64,000 bases of DNA from Saprospiraceae bacterium (GCA_016715245.1 JADKAS010000033.1:124001-188000); one strand, 5' to 3'; counted from the stretch's first letter, positions 28,013 through 37,996 are shown. Program-made: numbers and translations. The notes: generated by a model not told the origin, from the letters alone.

Positions 28013-28561
28013 ATGGAATCAGGTAATCTTTCCTCCAAAATAATACGTTATAAACAAGTTCTGGAAAACACGGTTAATTACCGCCTTGAATGGCATAATG
28101 ATGTAAAACCGATGTTGTTGAAGGAACTCAATCATGTCCTGAAAGCTCTCGAACTTCCAAAAGCCGAAGTGTTGGAGAAAAATAACATTGAAAATCTCGA
28201 AGCAGTTGTACTTGACTTAGGCAGAACATCAAGTGGGATTACGGAAAATTTAGAAGATACAGGCGTAAAACGGACCATGATTAAATCCAATGGTTCTCTG
28301 ATCTACCAGCAACTTTTTAATGGGAAAATAATGGTGATGATTATGAGTCCTCACATAGAAGGATATGGAGAACCCAAACCTCCTTTAAGCCTTGAAATTT
28401 TGAGACCGGATGAACTAAAAGTTCCTTTTGTAATACGTCACGCCGAAACCTTCTTAAGAGATATTACAGAGTGGGAAGATTATGATGACGAACAACCCAA
28501 CAAAACCGGACAGGGATTTAACCCTATTGGCTTTAATACAGAACCTCCGAATGAAGAATAA
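28013..28561 (+). CDS. Conserved hypothetical protein downstream of ald
   Basis: I do not recognise a named family. The 182-residue protein lacks a signal peptide or membrane helix. It has a predicted helical N-terminal third (IIRYKQVLENTVNYRLEW, KELNHVLKALELPKAEV), a beta-rich middle (GSLIYQQLFNGKIMVMIMSP) and an acidic, probably disordered C-terminal tail. It follows ald by 15 bases and is most likely co-transcribed with it, which suggests a cytoplasmic role. The last codon is only six bases from the convergent end of the metalloprotease gene. Confidence 0.8.
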   Translation: MESGNLSSKIIRYKQVLENTVNYRLEWHNDVKPMLLKELNHVLKALELPKAEVLEKNNIENLEAVVLDLGRTSSGITENLEDTGVKRTMIKSNGSLIYQQLFNGKIMVMIMSPHIEGYGEPKPPLSLEILRPDELKVPFVIRHAETFLRDITEWEDYDDEQPNKTGQGFNPIGFNTEPPNEE

Positions 28562-28567
28562 TTAACC

Positions 28568-31268
28568 TTAATTACTGTCCAATATACCTCCGGTTATAAC
28601 CACAAGATTAGCACCGTTGATGACATTTACGGATTTGGCAAGTGCCCGGTAATGAGCAGGTACCGTTACTGTTACGTTTGTATTTATAATGACATGGGTA
28701 CACTTGGCCGGCAAAAATCCAAGACTCCAGTTTGAAGAGATGTTCCAGTTGCCTGATCCTCCAATCCAAACATTGGTAAAAACAGGAGCACCGTCATCAA
28801 CCATTCCGTCACAATCATTATCTTTATTGTCGCAAAATTCCGAGGCCCCCAGATAAATGGTTGCATCAGTGTCTATACAGTCATTCGGGCCTTTACAAAA
28901 CCCATCCATATCAAAATCTCCTCCTGTACTGTCTACACAAAATGCACTGAAATTACCCATACCCGGAAGATTGGCATTAAGCGTAAAATTATACGAATTA
29001 TCACAAAAGTTTTCATACGAATTCGGAAAACAACCTGTGAAGTTGTTATTGTTCAGATATATGAGAGATAACGGAAGATTTCCAAGGCTCGGCAATAATG
29101 TACCCGTTAGATTATTGTCGTCTAAATAAAGACTTTCCAAACCGGATATGATTCCCAGATTTGCTGGCAGTGTTCCGGAAAAATTATTACTGCCCAGGTC
29201 AATGGTTTCAATATGAGGAAAATTATGAAACCAGGTTGGAATACTTCCCGAAAGATTGTTATCATATAAAACAAGCACCTTTAATAGAGAAAGATTTGTC
29301 AATGACGAAGGCAGGGATGTCGCGGTTAGATTATTGTTGGACAACCTTAATTCCATAACTCTGTCATCATCATTACAGGTCACGCCATACCAATTGCAAA
29401 CATTGCAATCATTGCCTGCAGCACCGTTTTGCCAACCTGCCCGGTTTGTCCATGAAGGACCATTAGTTGCATTGTAAAAATTAATCAGTGTTGTAAAATC
29501 CGGATGACAAGGAAGTGAAATGTCATGAGCGCAAATTCCAAAAATTCCTGTTTCATCACTTCTTGATTCAATGACGCGCACAAAAAGAATTTCTCCCGGT
29601 GTCCTCCCTGAAAGGGATACAAGTGCATGATTTCCTGCACCGTCATTATCATCACATTCGATCTGTACCAAAGCATTGCATGTGCCTGAATAAACCTGCA
29701 TTATCAAATCCGTAAGTCCCCCCGACACCTGTCCTGTCTCCATCGTCAGAGAACCGGAGGCGGGAACCTGAACCTTGAACCAAACATCAAAGGTCTGACC
29801 TGTAACACCACAACTAAATCCCGGTGTTGCCCCGGAAGCAGTAGCAAAGGAATTGGTAAACGTACTTAGCGAACAGTTTCGGGTAACCGGTAAAGTAATA
29901 GCACCCGAACACAGATCATTTACAGGAGGCTGGTTATTGCATACAGTACCCGTGAGGCAAGAAGCAAATGTATAATTATCATATAACCTGGCACCGACAA
30001 CAGGACCGAATCCAAGAGAAAGGTCAATGCCACCTCCGGGCAACAAGTGACAATGACTCATAATGGTACCCGTATTTAAAATCGGATTATTTGGGTTATA
30101 ACAGTCACTACCTTCTATCGTTGTGTTATTTTGTTGGGCATAAACATTTCCACAGTCATCCACTTGTGTATAATTTCCATTCCAGACGCAGGCATGTGTA
30201 TGTCTCAAACCCATTATATGTCCAATTTCATGGCAAACCAGGTAGGTATTGAAAGAATAAGCAGGAAAATTTACATTGTTTGTTAAGAGTGAAGTATTGG
30301 TGCAAAACGGACCCGGAAAAGCGGGATAACTGTTACAAAATCCTCCAATACCGTGTGCCAATCCACCCCCAAGATTTCTGGTGGACAATAGAGTAGCTAT
30401 CCGCCCATTGTAATCATTTCTCCTAGTATTAACAAATGTTTGGTTCATTGTACTTAAACTGGTCGCCGCTGCATAAGGATCTGTGTTTTGCCAAATTAAT
30501 ATATCCGATACGATTATAGGAACACCGTGCAAATTATAAACTGCCTGCACATTATTAAATAACCTTGTTATCCACAGATTGACAGCAGGTAGTGTAGCAC
30601 CTAATGCATTGTAGGTGAAAAAATCAACTTCCACAAAAACTTCCAGACAATTGCCATAACGATTTACACCCGGGTTGGTTTTTGTTTCATCAAGGGCAAC
30701 ATTTCCTTCCATTTCCGGATCTATAAATGGCCCTTCCTTCATTTTTGCATATTTACCAATGTATATATTTCTTTCCAAAGGTCCGATTTCAAAATTCCCC
30801 TTAGAACTTGTAATAACCACATAAGCTTCATTTTTTGAAACGGTAAGCGAAGCCCAGCCTTTGTTGTGTTCAAGTATTGCTGAATACGTTTTGATGGAAT
30901 GATCCCAGACACGGGTTGTACCGTCTGATGTTCTAATGGTAGCATTATTTGCTAAAACATCTGTTCTGTTAAAACGGATGTTAATTTTTTCATCTTCTAT
31001 AAAAATGCTCGTAGAAATCTCTTGCGGACCATTATTAAAAATATCAGACAACTGTTCTTCTGAAATTTGATAAAAACTTGCTTCCTTTTCTCTACAGGCA
31101 AGATCATTTTTTTGTTTTCCTGAAACCAAAAAAAAACAATGGTTCGCCATCCATATTCGAAGTAACTTCACTTTCGTCTGAAGGCAGGTTTTGTTGTAAT
31201 ATATTCTGTGTACCTGCCGGAGAAAGACGTAGCAAAAAAAACAATACAAAAAGATAATTAAACTTCAT
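28568..31268 (-). CDS. Secreted metzincin-type zinc protease with LRR domain, frameshifted near the N-terminus
   Basis: The zinc site HEIGHIMGLRH (about residue 345) and the Met-turn TIMSHCH define a metzincin protease. A jelly-roll-like domain (VNDLCSGAITLPVTRNCS) follows, then plant-type leucine-rich repeats (about 596-760; CNWYGVTCNDDDRVMELRLS, LSGSIPTWF), a calcium-type segment CDNKDNDCDGMVDDG, and a final beta domain (GSGNWNISSNWSLG). One base too many in the nine-A run at 31128-31136 breaks the N-terminus. Corrected, the protein starts at ATG 31268 with MKFNYLFVLFFLLR and a cleavage site before Gln, for 899 residues. No T9SS C-terminal domain is visible; the chain ends at ILDSN, six bases from the next gene. 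Confidence 0.85.
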
Positions 31269-31480
31269 GATAAGAATTATTGAATATTCAAAAAATACAC
31301 ATATTTTTAAATAATAACCTATTTAAAATACATATTTTCTAACTCTATACTCATGAAGATTAAACAGTACCCTGAACTTCAAAGTGTATTGCATAGGCAA
31401 ATATATTACAATAAAAATACATTTCATTATTTTATATGAAAAAAAATTATTATTTCTGTTTAATACGACAAAACTTGCCT

Positions 31481-31488
31481 TACTTTTG
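31481..31488 (+). promoter_or_regulatory. -7 element for the glycosyltransferase
   Basis: Reads TACTTTTG. It places the mRNA start near 31494, which excludes the longer frame that begins at 31384. Confidence 0.5.
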
Positions 31489-31537
31489 AATTTTATTAAA
31501 AAGGAGAATACCATTCGTTGTAGCATTGAAAATATAA

Positions 31538-32549
31538 TTGATAAACAAATACCAAAAAACGCTGTCATTTTATTTGGTATTTTGAATTGGGGACTTGGTC
31601 ATGCCAGCAGGAGTCTGCCACTAATAAAACTTTTGCAACAAAAAGGTCATAACGTACATGTCGTCTCAGATGGTCTGCCCATAGAGTGGTTAAAAAAAGA
31701 GATACCAGATGTTGTCTTTCACAAAATGAATCCTTCATTTTTTGTTTACCCTACTTCTTATATGTGGTTAAATGTTATGATGATGTTTCCCCGTTTTGTT
31801 AAATTTGTTTTGGACAATAAAAAGTATGCAGAATTATTAGCTCATTCTACCGGGGCAATGTCCTTATTTCCGATAACCGATTTGGTTTTCGTTGTTCGGA
31901 TATAGCACTTAACATTTACATTACTCATCAGATATCGATACATCACAAACATTCATTTTTGCAAAAAATATTAAGCAAAGCGCATCAATATTTTATAAAA
32001 AAATATGATTTTTGCTGGGTACCGGATTCCAGAGATAATCCGCTGGCAGGAAAACTCTCTTCATCATCCGGAATTAAAGATATTTTTTATTTGGGTAATA
32101 TGAGCCGGCTCAGCGCCGAAAATAAATCATTAAAAAAGTATGATATTCTTATACTTCTATCCGGTCCGGAACCACAGAGAAGCTATTTTGAAGAGAACAT
32201 TTTAAGGACAATCAATCACTTCAACGACAAAAATATTTGTCTCGTCAGAGGCACCACCAAACCATTATTGTTCGATTCAGATGCCATAAAAACTATAATC
32301 CATCTTGCGGATACTCCAACCCTGCAAAAAGTCATCGAAGAATCAGAACTGATTATCTGCAGATCCGGATATTCTACTATTATGGATCTTGATCAATTTG
32401 ATAAAAAGGTGATATTTGTACCTACACCTGGTCAAACCGAGCAGGAATACCTCGCTTTTTACCATTCTTCTAAAAATGTAAATTATTTTATCATCAAACA
32501 GAATGAAATATTCAAAAATCTCCCGTATTTGATTAATAAACTACTATAA
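31538..32549 (+). CDS. GT28-like glycosyltransferase, frameshifted
   Basis: A cytoplasmic glycosyltransferase of the GT-B fold, related to GT28/MurG-like enzymes. The N-terminal donor loop ILNWGLGHASRSLPLI, a middle ISDNRFGF...ITHQI segment and the late ELIICRSGYSTIMDL with PTPGQTEQEYLA fit that family. The frame changes at 31844-31845: adding one T gives AHFYRGNVLISDNRFG. No ATG fits the N-terminus. TTG at 31538 gives MINKYQKNAVILFG if one A is added to the run at 31554-31559, and the total would be 337 residues. An ATT start at 31513, six bases after an AAGGAG, is the alternative. The acceptor is unknown, and there is no neighbouring polysaccharide cluster. Confidence 0.78.
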
Positions 32550-32729
32550 ACTTCGGGGAAAAATCAATATTTCAAAAACAAATTCCTTTATAATTATTAA
32601 AAAACATAGCATCGTACAAAAGTTTTTTCCTATAAAAAATGATAATTTTCAGTAGAGATTATGTTCAGAAATTTAGATTACACCCCCGCATCCATTTATA
32701 AAAATTCTGATTATATTGCACCTTTATTT

Positions 32730-32737
32730 TATATTTG
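32730..32737 (+). promoter_or_regulatory. -7 element for tdh-kbl
   Basis: Reads TATATTTG followed by C. The longer frame of the dehydrogenase begins inside this box, which supports ATG 32771 as the true start. Confidence 0.55.
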
Positions 32738-32770
32738 CAGAATGTAATTTTAACCTTGCAAAAAATATTC

Positions 32771-33718
32771 ATGTCGCCAAAAATTTTAATCACCGGTGCC
32801 AACGGTCAAATTGGAAGGGTTTTAACCGAAGCTTTACGTCAAAAATTCGGAAGAGAAAATGTGCTGGCCACCGACATTACCAAAATAGAAGATAATGAAC
32901 CTTTTGAATTTTTGGACATTCTCAACTCACAACGTCTTTATGAAATAGTAGAAGACCACAATATCACCCAGATATACCATCTCGCTGCTATCCTTTCCGC
33001 CAGCGGTGAGTGGAACCCTTTAAAAACATGGAATATTAATCTTAATGGTTTATTAACCGTATTGGAACTGGTTCGTGAAAAAAAATTGGACAAAGTCTTT
33101 TTTCCAAGTACCATTGCTGTTTTTGGAAATACCACTCCCAGAGTTGAAACACCCCAAGACGTGCCTTTACTACCCTCGACCGTTTATGGCATGAGCAAAT
33201 CTTCAGGCGAATTATGGTGCCTTTATTATTATAATAAATTTGGTGTGGATGTACGTTCACTGAGATATCCCGGCATCATCGGATGGCAGTCTCTTCCCGC
33301 TGGTGGAACTACAGATTATGCAGTTGAAATATACCACGCTGCTTTAAAAAACAAACATTACGAGTGTTTCCTAAATGCTGATACCAGATTGCCCATGATG
33401 TATATGGATGATGCCATAAAAGCCACCATTGACCTTATGGAGGCCGATGGCAACAGGCTGACAGTGAGGTACGGATACAATCTAGCAGCAATGAGTTTTA
33501 GTCCGGAAGAAATTTTTCAGGAAATCAAAAAACACATCCCTGAATTTACGATTGATTACAAACCTGACTTCAGAGAAAATATAGCGAGAAGCTGGACAGA
33601 ATCCATTGACGACAGAGTGGCAAGAAAAGACTGGGACTGGAACCCCGGCTTCAATTTAAAGACAATGTCAGAAGACATGTTGCATCATTTAAAAATAGTA
33701 TTTTCTCAAGAAAAATAA
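32771..33718 (+). CDS. tdh: L-threonine 3-dehydrogenase (SDR type)
   Basis: An NAD-dependent extended SDR that oxidises L-threonine to 2-amino-3-ketobutyrate. The 315-residue protein opens with ILITGANGQIGRVL and has HLAAILSASGE, the catalytic Ser/Tyr/Lys set in FPSTIAVFG and TVYGMSKSSGE, and RYPGIIG. The TDH-type SDR is distinguished from sugar epimerases by the SASGE and GGTTDYAVEI segments and by its neighbour. kbl starts six bases downstream, so the two enzymes act in sequence and are probably translated from one mRNA. Confidence 0.93.
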   Translation: MSPKILITGANGQIGRVLTEALRQKFGRENVLATDITKIEDNEPFEFLDILNSQRLYEIVEDHNITQIYHLAAILSASGEWNPLKTWNINLNGLLTVLELVREKKLDKVFFPSTIAVFGNTTPRVETPQDVPLLPSTVYGMSKSSGELWCLYYYNKFGVDVRSLRYPGIIGWQSLPAGGTTDYAVEIYHAALKNKHYECFLNADTRLPMMYMDDAIKATIDLMEADGNRLTVRYGYNLAAMSFSPEEIFQEIKKHIPEFTIDYKPDFRENIARSWTESIDDRVARKDWDWNPGFNLKTMSEDMLHHLKIVFSQEK

Positions 33719-33724
33719 ATTATC

Positions 33725-34930
33725 ATGAATAAAAACAGAAAAGAAATTCTTGCTGATATTCAAAACGAACTTGATGATTTAAAAGCTTCAGGTCTGTTTA
33801 AATCAGAAAGGATTATTACTACTCCTCAAAGTGCCATCATAAAAACAAATACAGGAAAGGAAGTATTAAATTTTTGTGCCAATAATTATCTGGGACTATC
33901 ATCCCACCCTGAGATCATTAAAGCAGCCAAAGAATCTATTGACACCCATGGCTTCGGCATGTCTTCCGTTCGTTTTATTTGTGGCACACAGGATATTCAC
34001 AAAGAACTTGAAGAAAAAATTGCAGCTTTTGTTGGTCAGGAAGATGCCATATTATACGCCGCCGCTTTTGATGCCAATGGTGGATTGTTTGAGCCCATAT
34101 TGGATGAAAGAGACGCGATCATTTCGGATATGCTGAACCACGCCTCCATCATAGACGGAATCAGATTGTGCAAAGCTTCAAGGTACAGGTATGAAAATAA
34201 TAATATGGATGACCTTGAAAAAAAACTTATTGAAGCCAGAGATAAAGGTGCCCGTAGAATATTGATTGCAACGGACGGGGTATTTTCGATGGATGGAATT
34301 ATTGCAAGTATTGATAAAATATGTGATCTTTCAGACAAATATGGAGCTATGGTTATGGTGGATGACTGTCATGCCACCGGGTTTGTCGGTAAAACAGGAA
34401 GGGGATCGGCAGAACACAATCATGCTTTTGGCAGGGTTGACATAATAACCGGGACATTTGGAAAAGCCCTCGGCGGAGCATCCGGAGGATTTACAGCAGC
34501 AAAAAAAGAAATTGTCGAAATGTTAAGGCAAAAGTCAAGACCTTATTTATTTTCAAATACGCTGGCACCTTCCATCGTCGGTGCTTCCATAAGGGTATTG
34601 GAAATACTCACACAAAGCACCGCATTGAGAGACAAACTTGAAACCAATACAGCCATTTTCCGAAAAGGTATGACCGATGCCGGATTTGACATCATTCCTG
34701 GTGTACATCCTATCACACCTGTAATGCTGTACGATGCCCCACTTGCACAACAATTTGCTTCTAAACTTCTGGATGAAGGAATTTATGTCATAGGGTTTTT
34801 CTTCCCAGTCGTTCCAAAAGGCAAAGCACGAATTCGTGTTCAAATCAGTGCAGGTCACGAACCGGAACATATTTACAAAGCCATTGATGCTTTTACCAAG
34901 GTTGGAAAAGAGCTGAAAGTAATTTCTTAG
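33725..34930 (+). CDS. kbl: Glycine C-acetyltransferase (2-amino-3-ketobutyrate CoA ligase)
   Basis: Kbl is a PLP enzyme that cleaves 2-amino-3-ketobutyrate with CoA to glycine and acetyl-CoA. The 401-residue protein has FCANNYLGLSSHPE, FDANGG, the PLP-binding DDCHATG and the lysine segment TFGKALGGASGG, with the fold-type I end RIRVQISAGHEPEH. It completes the threonine degradation pair with tdh just upstream. The length is normal for the family. Three hairpins and a shared terminator lie between its stop and the convergent lrp-type gene. Confidence 0.95.
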   Translation: MNKNRKEILADIQNELDDLKASGLFKSERIITTPQSAIIKTNTGKEVLNFCANNYLGLSSHPEIIKAAKESIDTHGFGMSSVRFICGTQDIHKELEEKIAAFVGQEDAILYAAAFDANGGLFEPILDERDAIISDMLNHASIIDGIRLCKASRYRYENNNMDDLEKKLIEARDKGARRILIATDGVFSMDGIIASIDKICDLSDKYGAMVMVDDCHATGFVGKTGRGSAEHNHAFGRVDIITGTFGKALGGASGGFTAAKKEIVEMLRQKSRPYLFSNTLAPSIVGASIRVLEILTQSTALRDKLETNTAIFRKGMTDAGFDIIPGVHPITPVMLYDAPLAQQFASKLLDEGIYVIGFFFPVVPKGKARIRVQISAGHEPEHIYKAIDAFTKVGKELKVIS

Positions 34931-34948
34931 AATACTGTTTATTGACAT

Positions 34949-34960
34949 ACTCTTAAGAGT
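34949..34960. repeat. Perfect 12-base palindrome downstream of kbl
   Basis: ACTCTTAAGAGT starts 18 bases after the kbl stop. It could be a small hairpin or a protein site; no U-tract follows. Confidence 0.35.
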
Positions 34961-34990
34961 GTATAATGGTATAATAATCCTATGGTTCAA

Positions 34991-35019
34991 TTATACTTTT
35001 TCTCATTAGAAAAGTATAA
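34991..35019. repeat. Hairpin between kbl and lrp
   Basis: TTATACTTTT and AAAAGTATAA form a perfect ten-base stem around a nine-base loop. Confidence 0.4.
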
Positions 35020-35057
35020 AATTAAAAAACCGGAAGTAGAACACACCATAATTATAG

Positions 35058-35096
35058 AAAAAAAAAGGAGAAATTTTTGATTTCTCCTTTTTTTTT
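35058..35096. terminator. Bidirectional intrinsic terminator shared by kbl and lrp
   Basis: GGAGAAAT (35067-35074) and ATTTCTCC (35080-35087) form a stem. A nine-A run precedes it and a nine-T run follows, so each strand has a U-tract after the hairpin. It sits between two convergent genes. Confidence 0.85.
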
Positions 35097-35112
35097 ATCC
35101 ATCAGACTACCT

Positions 35113-35607
35113 CTATTCAGGGTCCTCTGCATTGTCATAATCGTAAGGTAGAATTTTTTCAATCTTTACTTTTGATAACGTCATAAGTGTTTTCAATCGT
35201 TCTATTTCTTCAATCTGTGATAATGTTTTGTACAATAGTTTTTCATAATTCGGAATATCTTTACAAACAATTTTAAGAATAAAATCAGCATCACCTGTGA
35301 TAATATAACATTCGGTAATTTCGGGAACTGCCTTCACTTTTGCAATAAAGTTTTCCAGGGCATTTGGTTTCTGCCACGCCAGTGAAACAAGAACAAATGT
35401 TTTAACATTCAATCCCAGCAAATTTGGATCTACATTGGCGTGATAACTTTGAATAATACCTGACTGTTCCAATTTTTTTACTCTTTCCAATGTAGGGGCA
35501 GGAGAAAGACCTATTCTTTTTGACAATTCCAGGTTTGTAATTTTACTGTTTTCCTGAAGAATTTTTAAAATCTTCAGGTCTAACTTATCTAATTTGTAGT
35601 CTGACAT
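35113..35607 (-). CDS. Lrp/AsnC-family transcriptional regulator
   Basis: A 164-residue regulator with an N-terminal winged HTH (LDKLDLKILKILQENSKITN, SKRIGLSPAPTLERVKKLE) and a C-terminal RAM/AsnC ligand domain (CYIITGDADFILKIVCKD). Lrp-type proteins bind amino acids and control amino-acid metabolism. Its position opposite tdh-kbl makes threonine or glycine metabolism a natural candidate target; in Escherichia coli tdh-kbl is under Lrp control. The direct link here is inference. Its C-terminal tail is acidic (DYDNAEDPE). Confidence 0.92.
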   Translation of the reverse strand: MSDYKLDKLDLKILKILQENSKITNLELSKRIGLSPAPTLERVKKLEQSGIIQSYHANVDPNLLGLNVKTFVLVSLAWQKPNALENFIAKVKAVPEITECYIITGDADFILKIVCKDIPNYEKLLYKTLSQIEEIERLKTLMTLSKVKIEKILPYDYDNAEDPE

Positions 35608-35926
35608 GTGAATTTAAATTTATGGATAATAAAAAATTAAATTTGCTATAAATGCATATTTTGACTGCAAAGAAAATAAAATTTTTTTAAATATTTATTT
35701 TAATTACATAATATTTTTTTATTCATCGCTTTAGAATCTTTAAAAAATGACCAATATCATCGTTTTTCCAAAAAAAACTTCTCAACAATAAAATAAAGTG
35801 TTTTTATTTTTAGACACGTCTAAATCATATGCCCGACCTTTTGGTTTTTTAAAAGAGGATATTTCTTTTTTATACAACATTTGGTCAATAAAAAAAATTC
35901 CGTCTTATGCGTAAAAAGTAAACAGA
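35608..35926. other. Intergenic region upstream of lrp, no gene
   Basis: AT-rich, without coding potential. It should contain the lrp promoter. The only structured element I see is the dyad at 35809-35824. Confidence 0.5.
35809..35824. promoter_or_regulatory. Candidate operator dyad
   Basis: TTTAGAC and GTCTAAA flank an AC spacer as a perfect dyad, about 200 bases upstream of the lrp start. Lrp-type proteins often regulate their own genes, but the distance is large. Confidence 0.3.
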
Positions 35927-37381
35927 CTAAAACTGATTAAAATACATTCGCGCCTGCCGGTTCCATCCCCTTTTTACTTCTTCCCCATGCAAATCATTGG
36001 CTGTCTTTTCGGTCGAAACAGAACTGTACAACTGATGTTCCCAAGCCGGGTTATTTCTTTCTCCGTAACACGTGGAGTGAAGGAGCCAAAAATCGTTGTG
36101 CGCCAAAGACTGATTGTAAAAAATAAACCTTACATTGGTCTGATTGGTTGTCATGATTTTATTGTAATACCAAATTTCGTATGGAGGTGCGTCCGGTTCA
36201 TTATCAATCGACAATACACTTGATGGTTTGCCGTGTTTTAAAAACATATACCCTCTGTGGGTCTCAAACCCATAGCCAACGCTGCTGTAAAATTCTTTGT
36301 CGACTGCTCTGGCAACTTCCATATATTTTAAAAAGGCTTCTTCGGGTTTTTCTGCACTTCTTTTTAACCAAAACCGGTGGATGTATTTTCTTTTTCTTGC
36401 TTCACTAGAACTTTGTATTACCGTTTGCAAAGTAGGCAGCTGTATATTGTCAATAATAGGCACCAATGCTTTAAGTATGTAATCCAACTCTTCTGAAGGA
36501 AGGGACTGAACAAAGGAATTTTCGATACTGTTTTCCAATTCAAGCATGGCAATGTCTGCATATGGATTGGATTTATAAAAATTAACCTTTCGGGTGTTCA
36601 ATCGTGTTTTATCCTTAGTTTGTAAATGCGTGGACAAATGGTATTGCCCTGAAACCAATTCCTTTAAAGAAAGAGGAATCATAACAAATTGCAAAGATGT
36701 ATTCTCCAACTTTTTATACTGACTAATTAGTACTTTACTGTGTACATTTTCTTTGTATTTATCTGATATTGTGTAATTTAAAAAATAAATTTCATTACTG
36801 TCGATGTCCGTCATATATATTTCCTGAAGAAAATACACAACATTGATGGAAGAGTCAGCAAAACCATATGAAAGTGGTTCAATAAAAAATCCATGTCTTC
36901 CCATATTGCTGTCAGCATTATCAGGCAATCTGGTCTTATTGGCCAATATGATAGGATCAGATAATCCAAATTTTCCATTAAAATCAGGCATTACCGAAAA
37001 TTGCCTTTCCAACTCAATTTTATTTTCGGGCAACTTTAAGTCTGTCGCCATAATATACACGCTGTAATTTCCGGGCTGGATATAAAATCTTTTTTGGGTA
37101 ATAAAATCCTTTTTGCCATTCTCTGAAGAAGCGTTTAAAACAAATTTATCAGCATAGACAGAATTTTTATTGCCATCCGTAACTATAAGTATACATTCAA
37201 CAGATGCTTTTTCCTTTCCTTCTTCAAGAAAATATTCAACAGAATTTGCATTTACACGGAGGTGAATTTCAGCATAGGTTTTATTGGAAAAAAATGAAAA
37301 AACATTAATATCCACATCAAGTCCCGTACTTTGAGTACTATATGACATAACCATCAACCATAAAAATAAAAATCTGGTCAT
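35927..37381 (-). CDS. GWxTD-domain protein
   Basis: A 484-residue exported protein with a short N-terminal hydrophobic signal, an N-terminal beta-rich region and a C-terminal GWxTD-type domain. The latter shows FWLKRSAEKPEEAFLKYM, RGYMFLKHGKPS, PPYEIWYY and the late EVKRGWNRQARMYF. In Bacteroidota and related phyla these proteins occur near envelope genes, but their function is not established. The GWxTD signature itself is partly diverged here. The -7 box at 37403-37410 gives a short leader before the ATG at 37381. Confidence 0.8.
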   Translation of the reverse strand: MTRFLFLWLMVMSYSTQSTGLDVDINVFSFFSNKTYAEIHLRVNANSVEYFLEEGKEKASVECILIVTDGNKNSVYADKFVLNASSENGKKDFITQKRFYIQPGNYSVYIMATDLKLPENKIELERQFSVMPDFNGKFGLSDPIILANKTRLPDNADSNMGRHGFFIEPLSYGFADSSINVVYFLQEIYMTDIDSNEIYFLNYTISDKYKENVHSKVLISQYKKLENTSLQFVMIPLSLKELVSGQYHLSTHLQTKDKTRLNTRKVNFYKSNPYADIAMLELENSIENSFVQSLPSEELDYILKALVPIIDNIQLPTLQTVIQSSSEARKRKYIHRFWLKRSAEKPEEAFLKYMEVARAVDKEFYSSVGYGFETHRGYMFLKHGKPSSVLSIDNEPDAPPYEIWYYNKIMTTNQTNVRFIFYNQSLAHNDFWLLHSTCYGERNNPAWEHQLYSSVSTEKTANDLHGEEVKRGWNRQARMYFNQF

Positions 37382-37402
37382 ATAACTTTATTTAAATTAC
37401 AA

Positions 37403-37410
37403 CAAATATA
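37403..37410 (-). promoter_or_regulatory. -7 element for the GWxTD gene
   Basis: Reads TATATTTG followed by T on the minus strand, about 22 bases from the start codon. Confidence 0.5.
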
Positions 37411-37548
37411 AAAGTAACTGATATATGATGAACGAATATCTGAATCAAATGTCTTTTAGAGACAATACTCGGCTATATACACAGGTTTTCGTTAACCAAA
37501 TTAAAAATAAAGGTTATTAACTCAAAGTTTCCTTACTTTTTTTAAACG

Positions 37549-37944
37549 TCACATTTGAGATGGAAGTTCCCTAATTACAGTGTTTGTTGAATCTTTTACC
37601 ATAAAAAACTTTATGAAATACATGGAATAATTACCTTCCATCACCAAACTATCATCCTGAAAATGAATGATATTCATTTCAAGTGGTTCATCACTATAAA
37701 TCAACAATTTTTTATCTTCTACTTTGTAATCAACCCTGTTTTCAAAAACATTTGACTGAACCTTATTATCGTCATCAAACAAAAAGAAGGCTTTATCCAT
37801 TGATTTTGAAGGCTTGTTATTAAGTTCTGAATGAACAACCAGCCACTTTCCAAGAATTCCTTTTTTATACAAATCTTCTTTACTATCTTTGCAGGAAGTC
37901 ATTAATAATATTATACCACAGATAGTTAACCCAACTTTGTTCAT
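37549..37944 (-). CDS. Small lipoprotein, function unknown
   Basis: A 131-residue protein with a lipoprotein signal peptide ending in LMTSC. The mature part is charged and beta-rich (GKWLVVHSELNN, DDDNKVQSNVFENRVDYKVEDKKLLIYSD), like the small lipocalin-like stress lipoproteins of Bacteroidota, but no family can be named. I chose ATG 37944 (MNKVGLTICG); a longer frame from 37965 would begin inside the -7 box at 37963-37970. It is transcribed away from the SDR gene at 37997. Confidence 0.75.
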   Translation of the reverse strand: MNKVGLTICGIILLMTSCKDSKEDLYKKGILGKWLVVHSELNNKPSKSMDKAFFLFDDDNKVQSNVFENRVDYKVEDKKLLIYSDEPLEMNIIHFQDDSLVMEGNYSMYFIKFFMVKDSTNTVIRELPSQM

Positions 37945-37962
37945 ATTTTCATTTTGAAAGTC

Positions 37963-37970
37963 CAAAATTA
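37963..37970 (-). promoter_or_regulatory. -7 element for the small lipoprotein
   Basis: Reads TAATTTTG followed by G on the minus strand. It decides the start of the lipoprotein in favour of 37944. Confidence 0.5.
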
Positions 37971-37996
37971 CATATAAAAAGACAATCCCGCATAAG

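Noticed and set aside
34553..34990. A 145-codon minus-strand frame opposite kbl
   Set aside because: It is antisense to the conserved PLP enzyme, with no family match.
34949..35019. The hairpins after kbl as a riboswitch
   Set aside because: They lie downstream of kbl, between two convergent genes, and match no riboswitch motif known to me.
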